64,000 nucleotides of DNA from Opitutaceae bacterium (GCA_028284235.1 JANQSC010000017.1:52761-116760), one strand, 5' to 3'. Counted from the first letter of the stretch, positions 27,721 to 36,278 are shown. Translations and numbers: made by a program. Notes: generated by a model not told the origin, from the sequence alone.

Positions 27721-27921
27721 CTAACGGCTCTTTTTGGCGATGTAGTAAACCACTCCTCCGATCATCAGGAGGGGCAGAAACGTGAGCAATGCAGTCGTTC
27801 CGTAGTAGGCGTAGCGGGCCGCCTCGCTCGTAACCGAGCACACCGAGCAGCCGAAACTCGACTGCCCCGCAACTAGGGCCGCCAGCGAAATCGATGCTAC
27901 TTTTGCGAAATGCCTCGTCAT
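27721..27921 (-). CDS. Small CxxC membrane protein at the end of the cytochrome oxidase operon
   Basis: 66 residues with two hydrophobic segments (about 8-22 and 42-60) and a CSVCS motif at about residues 25-29 just after the first. If the first segment is cleaved as a signal peptide, the two Cys would face the periplasm. The ATG is 4 bases after the stop of the second subunit III-like gene, so it is co-transcribed with the oxidase. A metal- or redox-related accessory role is possible, but I recognise no characterised family. Confidence 0.65.
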   Translation of the reverse strand: MTRHFAKVASISLAALVAGQSSFGCSVCSVTSEAARYAYYGTTALLTFLPLLMIGGVVYYIAKKSR

Positions 27922-27925
27922 AGAA

Positions 27926-28522
27926 CTAGCTCAGATAGACCAAAACGTAGAGGATCGGCCAAATGCCGACAACAAAATACCAAAACATCTGAACCGCGTG
28001 AAACGACTCCTCTTTCAGCGTCCCCGCATCCAACTTGCGGACGAGACGCCAGAGGGCCAGAACGGCTCCGATCGCGTGTAGCGCGTGCGTCCCGATAATC
28101 AGATAGAAAAACGCTCCGTACTGGCTCGAGGTCATCGTCATTCCGAAGCTCAAGAGGCGAATCCACTCGACTCCCTGAATGCCGACAAAGACCGTTCCCA
28201 GCCACAGGGTCAAACCAACCTCTTTACGCGTCGTTTCGCTTGCCGGATCCGCTTTAAACGAGCGGAACGCCTTGAAAATCATCCAGCCGCTCGCGAACAA
28301 AATAAGGGAGTTCAAGGCCGAAATCTCGATCGGCAAACGCGGCTGCCCCTCGGGAGGCCAGGCTTCCGCCGTCGAACTGATGACTAGATAAGCGCTCACC
28401 AGCGCAGCAAAGAACATCAGCTCCGTAGCGATGAACGCCAGCATACCCAAAGCACTGTTGCTCAAGCCAGTCGCCGGGCGGGGCGCTTCCGGGGCGCCGT
28501 ATGCGGGTTCCATCGTTTTCAT
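27926..28522 (-). CDS. coxC: Cytochrome c oxidase subunit III-like protein, second copy
   Basis: 198 residues, five hydrophobic helices, heme-copper oxidase subunit III fold. The recognisable segments are LGMLAFIATELMFFAALVSA, GVEWIRL, the GTHALHAIGA helix and the C-terminal FHAVQMFWYFVVGIWPILY, all typical of subunit III. Divergent from the other subunit III-like protein of the operon (29033-29614). It lies after the subunit IV gene, 46 bases downstream. Two short subunit III paralogues in one operon are seen in some bacteria; their division of labour is unclear. Confidence 0.85.
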   Translation of the reverse strand: MKTMEPAYGAPEAPRPATGLSNSALGMLAFIATELMFFAALVSAYLVISSTAEAWPPEGQPRLPIEISALNSLILFASGWMIFKAFRSFKADPASETTRKEVGLTLWLGTVFVGIQGVEWIRLLSFGMTMTSSQYGAFFYLIIGTHALHAIGAVLALWRLVRKLDAGTLKEESFHAVQMFWYFVVGIWPILYVLVYLS

Positions 28523-28567
28523 CGCGCGTGTCTGTTTAAATAGAGAAAGGTTGCGTCCGAGCGCCGG

Positions 28568-29008
28568 CTAGTGGGCCTTGTCCTCGTCGCCGTGATCGTC
28601 GTGGGCGCCGTGCCCGTGATCCCCGTGGTCGCCGTGCGAATCCTTGTTAAGCACATAACTGCGAGCCTCGGCCTCCTTGACCATGGCCTCCTCGTCGAGA
28701 TCCTTGAACCAGTTGTGCCCGTTCGAGAACATGGCATCGGTGGCCGTGCCGAAAAAGAACACGAACAAGAGCGACAAGCAGGCGAGCAGAATGTACGGGG
28801 CGTACACTTTCTCGAATTTGAGGTGCATGAAGTAGGCGCAGACGAGATACGCCTTCCAAATCGCGATACCGAACGCGGTCAGAAGAACGACCGCTTTCGC
28901 ATACGCTCCGAACATCGGGGCCACTTCCGGTCCGATAACGCTGACGGCGAAGAGCACTACAAGGATGATGTAGATTTTCAGATAACTGGGATGATTGTGT
29001 CCTGCCAT
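28568..29008 (-). CDS. coxD: Cytochrome c oxidase subunit IV family protein with His-rich tail
   Basis: 146 residues with three hydrophobic helices of the small prokaryotic cytochrome oxidase subunit IV type (YLKIYIILVVLFAVSVIGP; AVVLLTAFGIAIWKAYLVCA; ILLACLSLLFVFFFG). The last about 22 residues are almost only His, Asp and Gly (HGDHGDHGHGAHDDHGDE), a probable metal-binding tail facing one side of the membrane. Between the two subunit III genes. The core call is firm from position and topology. Confidence 0.85.
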   Translation of the reverse strand: MAGHNHPSYLKIYIILVVLFAVSVIGPEVAPMFGAYAKAVVLLTAFGIAIWKAYLVCAYFMHLKFEKVYAPYILLACLSLLFVFFFGTATDAMFSNGHNWFKDLDEEAMVKEAEARSYVLNKDSHGDHGDHGHGAHDDHGDEDKAH

Positions 29009-29032
29009 GTGATAAAGGTATTAACGGTTCAA

Positions 29033-29614
29033 CTACTTCGCGATGTACATTAGCGGGAAGAGGAAAATCCAGACGATGTCGACAAAGTGCCAATACAGCC
29101 CGATGTTCTCCACGCGGTGCCAGTTCTTCTCATGTTTAACGTCGCGCTCGGCGATGAGGGCCAGGATCACCATGCCGCACAGCACGTGAAATCCGTGCAA
29201 TCCGGTCGCCGTGTAGTAGAAGCTCCAGAAGTTGCTGGTGAAGAGCGTGAACCCGTGGTGGATCTCAGTCGCGTACTCGTAGGTCTTGAAACCCATGAAG
29301 AACCCGCCGAGCAAAATCGTCAGCCAGATCCACATGCGCGTCTTGGCCGCGTCCCGCCGTTCCGACGCCGCGTGGGCGTAGACGACGAACAAGCTCGAAG
29401 TGAGCAGCCAAAACGTGTTGCACGCCCCGATGAAGGTGTTCGTGTTCGCCGCTTCCACCGACCAGGAAGGGCCGTGGTTGAAGCGGTTGAGCAAGTAGGA
29501 GGCGATGAGACCGCCGAAAATGAGGATTTCCGATCCGATCACCCACCACACGGCCAAACGACCCGTGGGGATTCCTGTGCGACTGCGGCCAGTTGCGATG
29601 ATTTGGTGAGCCAT
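29033..29614 (-). CDS. coxC: Cytochrome c oxidase subunit III
   Basis: 193 residues, five hydrophobic helices: the short subunit III form. Typical segments: WWVIGSEILIFGGLIASYL (N-terminal helix with conserved Glu), GGFFMGFKTYEYATEIHHGF, TGLHGFHVLCG and the C-terminal YWHFVDIVWIFLFPLMY. It starts 20 bases after the subunit I stop with AAGGA upstream. Supports stability of the catalytic subunit I and II core. Confidence 0.92.
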   Translation of the reverse strand: MAHQIIATGRSRTGIPTGRLAVWWVIGSEILIFGGLIASYLLNRFNHGPSWSVEAANTNTFIGACNTFWLLTSSLFVVYAHAASERRDAAKTRMWIWLTILLGGFFMGFKTYEYATEIHHGFTLFTSNFWSFYYTATGLHGFHVLCGMVILALIAERDVKHEKNWHRVENIGLYWHFVDIVWIFLFPLMYIAK

Positions 29615-29634
29615 AAAAAAGTGTCCTTAAATTG

Positions 29635-31362
29635 TCAGCGGTTCTCCGGTTCCGGCTTCTCGTTTTGCGGCCAATAGTCTTTCTCGCGCCCTTCGACGGA
29701 GTACTCGTACGGCCCGCGGTAGACTTCCGGCATCGTCGCCCCGAAGTTGCCATGCGGCGGCGGCGACTCGGTGATCCACTCCAGCGTATTCGCTTTCCAA
29801 GGATTCTTGCCCGCTTTCTCGCCGCGCTTGAGGCTGACGATGAAGTTGACGATAAACACCAGTTGGAAAATCAGCATGATGATGAGCGAAACCGTCGCGA
29901 ACACGCGCATGTCCTGCATATCCGCTCCCGCCAAGTCAGGAAAGTTCTGGTAGTTGTAGATCCGGCGATGCTGGCCGCCGGCGCCGAGGATGAACAGCGG
30001 GATGAAAATTCCGTTGAAAGGAATAATCGTCCCCCAAAAGTGGATTTTGCCCCACGTTTCGTTCATCTTCCGCCCGAACATTTTCGGGAACCAGTAGTAA
30101 ATTGCGGCGAAGGTCGCGATGATCGCAATCGGGACGAACGTATAATGGAAGTGGGCCAGCACGAAATAAGTGTCGTGCAGATAGATGTCCGTTCCGCTCG
30201 AGCCCAGCCAAATGCCAGTCACCCCGCCCAATAGAAACTCCCCGGTGAAGGCGAGCCCGAAGAGCATCGCGGTCGTGAAGCGAATCGATCCGCCGTAGAG
30301 CGTCGCGATATAGGCGAACATGATGATCGCCACCGGAATCGATATCAAGAGCGTCGTCGTCGTGAATAGATACGTCGCCCTCGGATCCACCCCGGATATA
30401 AATTGGTGGTGAGCCCAGACGAAGAAACTCAGGATCCCCAGTCCGACCGAGCTGTAGAGAATCAGTTTGTACGCGAAGAGCTTCTTACGGGCGAAGGTAC
30501 AGGTGACTTCACCGACAATGCCCATGGCCGGCAGCAGCACGACGTAGACCTCCGGGTGCCCGAAGAACCAGAATAAATGCTGCCAGAGCACCGGGTCTCC
30601 CCCGGCGTTGGCGTCGAAAAACGCCGTCCCCATCGTCTGGTCGAACAAGAGCATGACCGCCCCCGCGACGAGCGGGCCCACCGAGCACATGAACAAGATG
30701 CTGGCGATGACGATCATCCAGACGATGATCGGAATGTCGTACATCTTCATTCCCTTGGCCCGGGCGTTCATCGTGGTGGTGATGAAATTGATACCGCCGA
30801 GCAGGAAGGCCACGATTTCAAGCGTCACCGCGATCAGCCACAGCGGCGCCCCGAATGGCGTAGCGTTAAACTCCGCTTTCGCCGACAACGGCGGATAGGC
30901 AGTCCAGGCCCCTCCGAATCCGCCGCCTGGGACAAAAAAGGAGATGATCAGAACGATCGCGCTCAACAGGAAGATCTGGAACGAAAGCCGGTTGACCTTC
31001 GGGAACACCATATCGTCGCAGCCGATCATGAGCGGTATGAGGAAATTCCCCATCGCGGCGATCAACACAGGCATCGCCACCCAGAAAATCATGATCGTGC
31101 CGTGATTCGTCACGAGCGAGTTGTAGGCCGCCGGCGAGAGCGTTCCCCAGAACGGGATCGACGCTCCCGGAAACGCGAGCTGCATCCGAAAAACGTAGGC
31201 GAAATAGCCGCCGATCAAGGCCATGGCCATTCCAGTGAACATGTACTGGAAGCCGATGATTTTGTGGTCGGTGGAGAAGATGTACTTGCTCCAGAAAGAT
31301 TGTTCGTGGTGGTCGTCATGGTGATCGCCATGACCCACTTCCGCGTGAGCGACTTCAGCCAT
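29635..31362 (-). CDS. coxA: Cytochrome c oxidase subunit I
   Basis: Catalytic heme-copper subunit, 575 residues, twelve helices. The cross-linked His-Tyr motif is in FWFFGHPEVYVVLLP (about 263-277), and the HDTYFVLAHFHYTF segment carries heme ligands; HPEVY is the A-type signature. The N-terminus is unusually His-rich (GHGDHHDDHHEQ). Its ATG overlaps the end of subunit II by 8 bases. With subunit II it makes the terminal oxidase that reduces oxygen and pumps protons. Confidence 0.97.
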   Translation of the reverse strand: MAEVAHAEVGHGDHHDDHHEQSFWSKYIFSTDHKIIGFQYMFTGMAMALIGGYFAYVFRMQLAFPGASIPFWGTLSPAAYNSLVTNHGTIMIFWVAMPVLIAAMGNFLIPLMIGCDDMVFPKVNRLSFQIFLLSAIVLIISFFVPGGGFGGAWTAYPPLSAKAEFNATPFGAPLWLIAVTLEIVAFLLGGINFITTTMNARAKGMKMYDIPIIVWMIVIASILFMCSVGPLVAGAVMLLFDQTMGTAFFDANAGGDPVLWQHLFWFFGHPEVYVVLLPAMGIVGEVTCTFARKKLFAYKLILYSSVGLGILSFFVWAHHQFISGVDPRATYLFTTTTLLISIPVAIIMFAYIATLYGGSIRFTTAMLFGLAFTGEFLLGGVTGIWLGSSGTDIYLHDTYFVLAHFHYTFVPIAIIATFAAIYYWFPKMFGRKMNETWGKIHFWGTIIPFNGIFIPLFILGAGGQHRRIYNYQNFPDLAGADMQDMRVFATVSLIIMLIFQLVFIVNFIVSLKRGEKAGKNPWKANTLEWITESPPPHGNFGATMPEVYRGPYEYSVEGREKDYWPQNEKPEPENR

Positions 31363-32128
31363 TGTTCGGGTCCTCCTTTGCTTCGGAAATAGTCTCTTCG
31401 TTCACCGCGAGTAGTTCCTTTTGGGCGGTCTCCGGAGTGTTGGCCTCTATCCAGGCCGCGTACTCCGCTTCGGATTTGATGAAGATGCGCGCTCCCATAA
31501 TCCCGTGGGCGACGCCGCACATCTCGGCGCACTGAATGTCCCACTCGCCGGTCAAGATCGGCTTGAAGTGCCCGCTGATCACCCGGCCGGGAATCGCGTC
31601 TTGCTTAAGACGGAAAACCGGAACCGAAAAGCTGTGCATCACGTCGCGCGACTCGAGGTGGTAGGTGTACTGCGTGTTGTTCTTCACGTGGAGCTCGTTG
31701 ACCGAGCGAATATCGTCCGGCGTGTCCAAAACGCCGTCCGCTCCCGCGTGCTGGAAGGTCCAGGCCCATTGCTGGGAGATGATGCGGATCTCCTCATCCG
31801 GCGGGGGCACTTCGATCTTGATGTTGTACCAGACCAGGAAGGTCGGAATGATGATGGCCACGTCGCAAGCGAGAATCAGGTAGTGCGGGATCTCGATCGC
31901 CTGCTTCTGCTTGTGCGTCTCGCCGGAAATGTACTCCGCCTTGTGGCCATCGCGGTGGCGGTAGCGGAAGATCAGGTAGAAAAAGTAGCCGAGTACCAGG
32001 AAAAACCAGAAGCCGACCAGGATCGTGATCACGTCGAAAAGGACGTCGATCTGCACGGCGTACGAAGACGCTCGCGGGAGCAGCATCTCCAGAAGTCCTG
32101 GCATGAATTTATCGATGAATTCAAACAT
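31355..32128 (-). CDS. coxB: Cytochrome c oxidase subunit II
   Basis: 257 residues: two membrane helices (about 32-55 and 82-100) and a periplasmic cupredoxin domain. The binuclear CuA site is complete: H in VMHSFSVPVFRLKQD and the CAEMCGVAHGIM segment (Cys, Glu, Cys, His, Met). No C-terminal cytochrome c domain is fused; instead a separate diheme cytochrome c lies upstream (32345-33004). It accepts electrons from cytochrome c and passes them to subunit I. Confidence 0.95.
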   Translation of the reverse strand: MFEFIDKFMPGLLEMLLPRASSYAVQIDVLFDVITILVGFWFFLVLGYFFYLIFRYRHRDGHKAEYISGETHKQKQAIEIPHYLILACDVAIIIPTFLVWYNIKIEVPPPDEEIRIISQQWAWTFQHAGADGVLDTPDDIRSVNELHVKNNTQYTYHLESRDVMHSFSVPVFRLKQDAIPGRVISGHFKPILTGEWDIQCAEMCGVAHGIMGARIFIKSEAEYAAWIEANTPETAQKELLAVNEETISEAKEDPNNG

Positions 32129-32176
32129 GACGGGAAGAAGGCGAAGGAGAAGTTTCGGAAAGAAAAAGGAAGAGGG

Positions 32177-32308
32177 TTAGAAGACGTACCACAACACGAC
32201 GATGATCACCGAAAAGGCGACCGTGCCGCCTAGCGTCAGGTAGAACAGTTTGCGAGTGACGGCGGACGCGTACGCCTCCGCCTCTGGGTCAATTTCGTTG
32301 TCGCTCAT
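32177..32308 (-). CDS. 43-residue single-helix membrane protein of the oxidase operon
   Basis: Reading the minus strand from ATG 32308 gives 43 residues: an acidic start (MSDNEIDPEAEAY), then one hydrophobic helix (LFYLTLGGTVAFSVIIVVLW) ending VF and a TAA stop. It is closely set between the diheme cytochrome c (36 bases) and coxB (48 bases). Size, topology and place recall small extra subunits of oxidase complexes (CcoQ- or CtaF-like), but the sequence matches none I know. Real because it fills the operon gap and has a clean membrane profile. Confidence 0.6.
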   Translation of the reverse strand: MSDNEIDPEAEAYASAVTRKLFYLTLGGTVAFSVIIVVLWYVF

Positions 32309-32344
32309 GAAGAATTAGGAAGGTCGGAAAAAATGGAGTTCGAG

Positions 32345-33004
32345 TTAGTCGCCCAATGTCTGAATGTAGGCGATGACGTCCAGCATCATCTGCTCGTCGG
32401 TTAGCAGCATGGACATGGGACGCATTTGAGCGCCGGCGATGTCCTGCGGGTTGGCCCCGCGAACGCCCGATTTGAAATTTTTCAACTGCGTGAGGTGGTA
32501 CCAGTCGTGCTGGTTCAAAAGACTCGGCGAATTGAGCAGATCGTTTCCTTTCCCGTCCGGACCGTGGCACGCCGTGCAGGTCGCGTACGTCGCCTGCCCT
32601 TTTACCGGATCGCCGCCTTCTAGCGTCGCTTCAATTGGCGACGAACCCAGAGAAATAATGTAGCGGGACACCGCGACCATGTCTTCCTCGGTCAGCAAAG
32701 TTTGCGACATGGGGAGCATGCGAAGACCGGCGACATCGTCCGGATGCGAGCCGCGCATGCCGGACTTGAACTTCTTGAGCTGCTCCACCAGGTACTTCTC
32801 CGAAAGACCCGTCAAAGCAGGGGCCAGTTGCAACGCAATGCCCTGTCCGTCCGGACCATGGCAAATGGTGCAATTCCGATACAGCTGCTCTCCCCGCGCG
32901 TCTGCGTGCGCAGCGGCGCTCGAGAAAATCGAGAACACAAGCGCTAGCGCCAGGGCGATTGACTTCGTGGAGAACGGCTCCGCGTGAGATCGAGACGATT
33001 TCAT
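32345..33004 (-). CDS. Diheme cytochrome c (c4-like), periplasmic
   Basis: 219 residues: signal peptide (about 1-36), then two similar cytochrome c domains. Heme sites are CTICHG (about 45-50) and CTACHG (about 141-146), each followed by a distal MLPMS/MRPMS methionine. Both halves share the LKKFKSGMRG / LKNFKSGVRG pattern, so the protein arose by internal duplication. As first gene of the oxidase operon it is the likely electron donor to subunit II. Confidence 0.92.
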   Translation of the reverse strand: MKSSRSHAEPFSTKSIALALALVFSIFSSAAAHADARGEQLYRNCTICHGPDGQGIALQLAPALTGLSEKYLVEQLKKFKSGMRGSHPDDVAGLRMLPMSQTLLTEEDMVAVSRYIISLGSSPIEATLEGGDPVKGQATYATCTACHGPDGKGNDLLNSPSLLNQHDWYHLTQLKNFKSGVRGANPQDIAGAQMRPMSMLLTDEQMMLDVIAYIQTLGD

Positions 33005-33312
33005 GGGCTAGAATATTGGCGAAAACAGAGCGCCTGTATAGTAATAGTTGCTTTTTGAGGAATGTATTAAGGCTCTTTATACGCGTGAAAAGGCTGGCTT
33101 GCGGAACCAAAGGGAATGGACGCTCGAAAAATTGGGCCGATTCCGGCTATTCACGCGGGGAAAAATCGCCGAGGAAGGAGGTGCCTAATACCTTTTGCGT
33201 CGTCTCAAGTGTCAAGGCAATTTCTGGGGCCAAACGCCTCGAATTGCTGTCCAAAACCGAGTTCGACGAAGGTCCCGGCTGCGGACACGACAATTCATCC
33301 CGAAACCGCCGC
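33005..33312. other. Intergenic region between cytochrome oxidase operon and lepB
   Basis: 308 bases with no gene I can support on either strand. It should hold the promoter of the minus-strand oxidase operon; a weak TATACA sits about 40 bases before the cytochrome start, without a good -35 partner. Nothing else is seen. A long plus-strand frame through here and lepB is an antisense shadow. Confidence 0.4.
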
Positions 33313-34659
33313 TTACTTGGCGAGCCCGAAGCGTTGCGTGAACGGGTAGAAGATCATGATCGGCCGGCCGACAATGGAAGGCTCGGGCACGTAGCCCCAA
33401 CCACGGCTGTCGTAGCTATGACCGCTGTTGTCGCCCAGCGCCACGTATCGGTCTTCCGGAACCTGTATCTCCTCGCTCCGATGGAGCAGCCCGCGAAAGC
33501 CAGTCGCGTTCTGACCCGAATTGTTGAAGTAGCCCGCGTACGAACCTTCTTGGGCGTTGTTCTTGTCGAACCCGACCGATCCGGAAGCCGGCTCGCCGTT
33601 GATGTACAGCGCCCCGTCATCAATCTTAAGACTGTCCCCAGGCGTGCCTGCGAGCCGCTTGATGTAGTACTGGTCGTCCGAAAGATACCGCACGCCTCCG
33701 GTGCGGAACACGAACCCGTCCCCCACTTTCGGGCTTCGAAAATGATAGCTCATGCGGTCGACGAACAACTGGTCGCCCGTATGCAAATCGAAGGAAAGGA
33801 GCGTGTCGCCTTTCTTGAACATCAGACCGGTTCGGATAAACTCGACATCGGCCGGGCGATTGTCCGGAAGCGTGATCCGGCCCCGACGGGCGATGCCGCC
33901 ATTGACGCGCCGTTTCTGAATAGCGTTCCAAAACGACGGCTCGTCGGGGAACCACGCTTTCCCCAGAATACTGTCCGTTTGCTCGCTCCCCATCGGCTTC
34001 ACGCTGTCCAAGTCGAACGACTCGGGCACTTTCACCAAAACGGGCTCCCCGCCCACTTCGAAAATATAGCCAACCCCTTTACCCGGGACGATCAAATGAT
34101 GCCGCTTGGAAACCGTCGAAGTCGGCAGTTTCATGCTCAAACCCGAAACCCGGACCGGAATCAAGAGCTCCCCGTCCGCCGGCGCCTTCACCGTGTAGCG
34201 CACCGCCCCGTGGGCGATCAGCCGAAACGCCCGGCTAGCGAGCCCCGGAGCCGGCTCCTCCTCGGTCCAAACTTCGCTGGTCATCCCGTTATAAGTCGGC
34301 CACATCGAATTCGTCGGGATTTTGAAGGGTTTGATGAAGAACGCGGTAAAGCCGAGGTAGATGATGAGGAAGTACAAAATAAAATCCACATTCTCGCTGA
34401 GCATCGACTGCGGGTAGAACGCTCCACCGATTTCCTTCAAATGCCCCTCCAAGGCCTCGATCGACAATTTCAGGGCGCCCGCATCGGCTGGCTTCACCCG
34501 AAGCTGGCTCCTCAACCCGTCAATCCGCCGAATCAGCTCGGAAATCTCCGCGTCCGAGAGCTCGTCCCGACGGAAATTGTAAACCTTGTGCCCGAGGTAA
34601 AGCCAGTTCTTCGCCGCGCTGCGGAGCTTCTTGTTTTCCGATTGAAAATAGCTGAACAT
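33313..34659 (-). CDS. lepB: Signal peptidase I with long insertion, copy 1
   Basis: Membrane serine protease that removes signal peptides. 448 residues, much longer than usual. An about 90-residue charged, helical cytoplasmic part precedes one membrane helix (about 92-112), directly followed by the catalytic Ser118 (IPTNSMWPT). The catalytic Lys334 is in YYIKRLAGTPGD, and box E is ALGDNSGHSYDSRGWG. The Ser-Lys distance is about 216 residues, against about 55 in E. coli LepB, so some 160 residues are inserted in the periplasmic domain. Tandem to a close paralogue at 34746. Confidence 0.93.
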   Translation of the reverse strand: MFSYFQSENKKLRSAAKNWLYLGHKVYNFRRDELSDAEISELIRRIDGLRSQLRVKPADAGALKLSIEALEGHLKEIGGAFYPQSMLSENVDFILYFLIIYLGFTAFFIKPFKIPTNSMWPTYNGMTSEVWTEEEPAPGLASRAFRLIAHGAVRYTVKAPADGELLIPVRVSGLSMKLPTSTVSKRHHLIVPGKGVGYIFEVGGEPVLVKVPESFDLDSVKPMGSEQTDSILGKAWFPDEPSFWNAIQKRRVNGGIARRGRITLPDNRPADVEFIRTGLMFKKGDTLLSFDLHTGDQLFVDRMSYHFRSPKVGDGFVFRTGGVRYLSDDQYYIKRLAGTPGDSLKIDDGALYINGEPASGSVGFDKNNAQEGSYAGYFNNSGQNATGFRGLLHRSEEIQVPEDRYVALGDNSGHSYDSRGWGYVPEPSIVGRPIMIFYPFTQRFGLAK

Positions 34660-34745
34660 GAAGGAAGGAAAGTGACCGAGAGGAATTAAAGCAGAACGTT
34701 AAACGCGCGCTTCGATTCGCATGCAACGACAAAGAGCGCCTCAAA

Positions 34746-36104
34746 CTACTCCGCCAATCCGAATCGACGAGTGAACGGATAGAAGATAAACACCGGCTTC
34801 CCCACGATAACTGTCCCAGGAGTGACGTACCCCCAGCCGCGACTGTCGTAACTGTAGCCGCTGTTGTCGCCCAAAACCACGTACGAGTATTGGGGAACAG
34901 TAATCTCCTCGCCAGCGAGCAAGAGTCCTCCAAAACCCGGAGCGGTTTGCTCGACCCGGTCAAAATATCCAGCATATGGATACTCTTTTCCACCGTTTCT
35001 CCCAAAAGCGGCGGAGCCCGACGCGGGCGCGTCGTTGACGATCAACGCGCTCCCTTCGATTCGCAACCGGTCGCCAGGCGTTCCCGCCAAACGTTTGATG
35101 TAGTGTTGCTCTGGTGACGTCGACAAGTTCTCGATATTGCCCGTGAGAAAAACAAAGCCGTCCCCCACCTTGGGCCGGGCAAAGTGATAGCTAATCCGAT
35201 CCACCAGCAATCGGTCGCCCGCGTGAATGTCGAACGAAAGCGCCGTTTCTCCTTGAGCGAAACGAAGACCCGACTTGACCCAGATCACTTCCGCGGAACG
35301 TCCGTCCGCAAGAACCACGCGCTCCCGCCGATCCACTCCGCCCTCGACGATACGCTTCTGGATTCCTTCCCAAAAGGACGCTTCTTCGGGGAACCACGCT
35401 TCCCTCAAAACGCTCCTGTCCTGCTCCGTTCCGATCGGCATGGGGAGCTCCAAGTCGAACTCGGTCGGCACCTTGAAAACCGTTTTCACACCGCCAACTT
35501 CGAACCAGTAGCCGACTCCCTCTCCAGGGACGACGAGATAGCGCCGCTTGCCTACGGTTGCCTTATGCAGCCCAAGGATCCGCGCGCCGTCGGTAAGCAC
35601 CGGAATGAGAAGCTCCCCCGATTCCGGCGCCGTCATGCGATAGCGAACCGATCCGTTGGCGATCAGTCGGAACGCCCGGCTGGCCAGGCCGGGAGCCGGA
35701 TTCTCTTCCGTCCAAACCTCGCTGGTCATCCCGTTGTAGGTTGGCCACATCGAATTCGTCGGGATTGCGAAGGGTTTGATGAAAAACGCGGTGAAACCGA
35801 GGTATATTATCAGAAAGTATAAAACGAAATCCACATTTTCGCTGAGCGTCGACTGAGGATAGAACGCCCCGCCAACCTCCTTCAACTGCGCCTCCAGCGC
35901 CTCGATCGACAGCTTTAAGGCCCCCGCGTCGGCCGGTTTCACATTGAGCTGACTCCTCAGTCCGTCGATCCGCCGCGCCAACTCGGAAACCTCCGCATCC
36001 GAAAGCTGATCACGCCGGAAATCGTACACCTTGCGCCCGAGATAGAGCCAGTTCTTGGCGGCGCTGCGAAGCTTCGAGTTTTCAGACCGGAAATAGCTGA
36101 ACAT
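34746..36104 (-). CDS. lepB: Signal peptidase I with long insertion, copy 2
   Basis: 452 residues, the same architecture as the neighbouring lepB: cytoplasmic helical segment, membrane helix at about 92-112, Ser118 in IPTNSMWPT, Lys337 in HYIKRLAGTPGD, box E VLGDNSGYSYDSRGWG. The N-terminal 130 residues of the two copies are nearly identical, while the insertion (about 145-320) and the region after the Lys diverge. Both keep all catalytic residues, so both should be active. Downstream of lepA; 86 bases separate the two copies. No ribosome-binding site is obvious upstream. Confidence 0.93.
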   Translation of the reverse strand: MFSYFRSENSKLRSAAKNWLYLGRKVYDFRRDQLSDAEVSELARRIDGLRSQLNVKPADAGALKLSIEALEAQLKEVGGAFYPQSTLSENVDFVLYFLIIYLGFTAFFIKPFAIPTNSMWPTYNGMTSEVWTEENPAPGLASRAFRLIANGSVRYRMTAPESGELLIPVLTDGARILGLHKATVGKRRYLVVPGEGVGYWFEVGGVKTVFKVPTEFDLELPMPIGTEQDRSVLREAWFPEEASFWEGIQKRIVEGGVDRRERVVLADGRSAEVIWVKSGLRFAQGETALSFDIHAGDRLLVDRISYHFARPKVGDGFVFLTGNIENLSTSPEQHYIKRLAGTPGDRLRIEGSALIVNDAPASGSAAFGRNGGKEYPYAGYFDRVEQTAPGFGGLLLAGEEITVPQYSYVVLGDNSGYSYDSRGWGYVTPGTVIVGKPVFIFYPFTRRFGLAE

Positions 36105-36115
36105 TTTCAGGAGGA

Positions 36116-36278
36116 GTTTAGGCGGTAGGGATTTAGGTGTCTAGGCGGAGAGTAATTGAGAAATACGGCAACCGGTCACTAGCCAATGACAGTCCGTTCC
36201 CAGCCAAGATCCAAAATCGACACAATCTCCATCGACTCGCCCCCTACAGCCTAAACCCCTAAACACCTATCAACCTAC
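36116..36278. repeat. Heptanucleotide (CCTAAAC-like) inverted-repeat element
   Basis: The left arm (36116-36148) has repeated TAGG units (GTTTAGG, GGTAGGG, TTTAGG, CTAGG); the right arm (36241-36278) has the reverse class (CCTACAG, CCTAAAC, CCCTAAACA, CCTATC, CCTACC). GTTTAGG at 36116-36122 is a perfect complement of CCTAAAC at 36250-36256. Between them are about 90 unique bases. The same design, with other short units, occurs at 9821, 11430 and 49422. The right arm reaches the lepA stop codon. Confidence 0.6.

Noticed and set aside
32959..34689. 576-residue plus-strand frame opposite lepB copy 1
   Set aside because: It is the antisense of a clear signal peptidase gene; composition is Arg/His/Pro-rich as expected of a mirror frame, with no domain.
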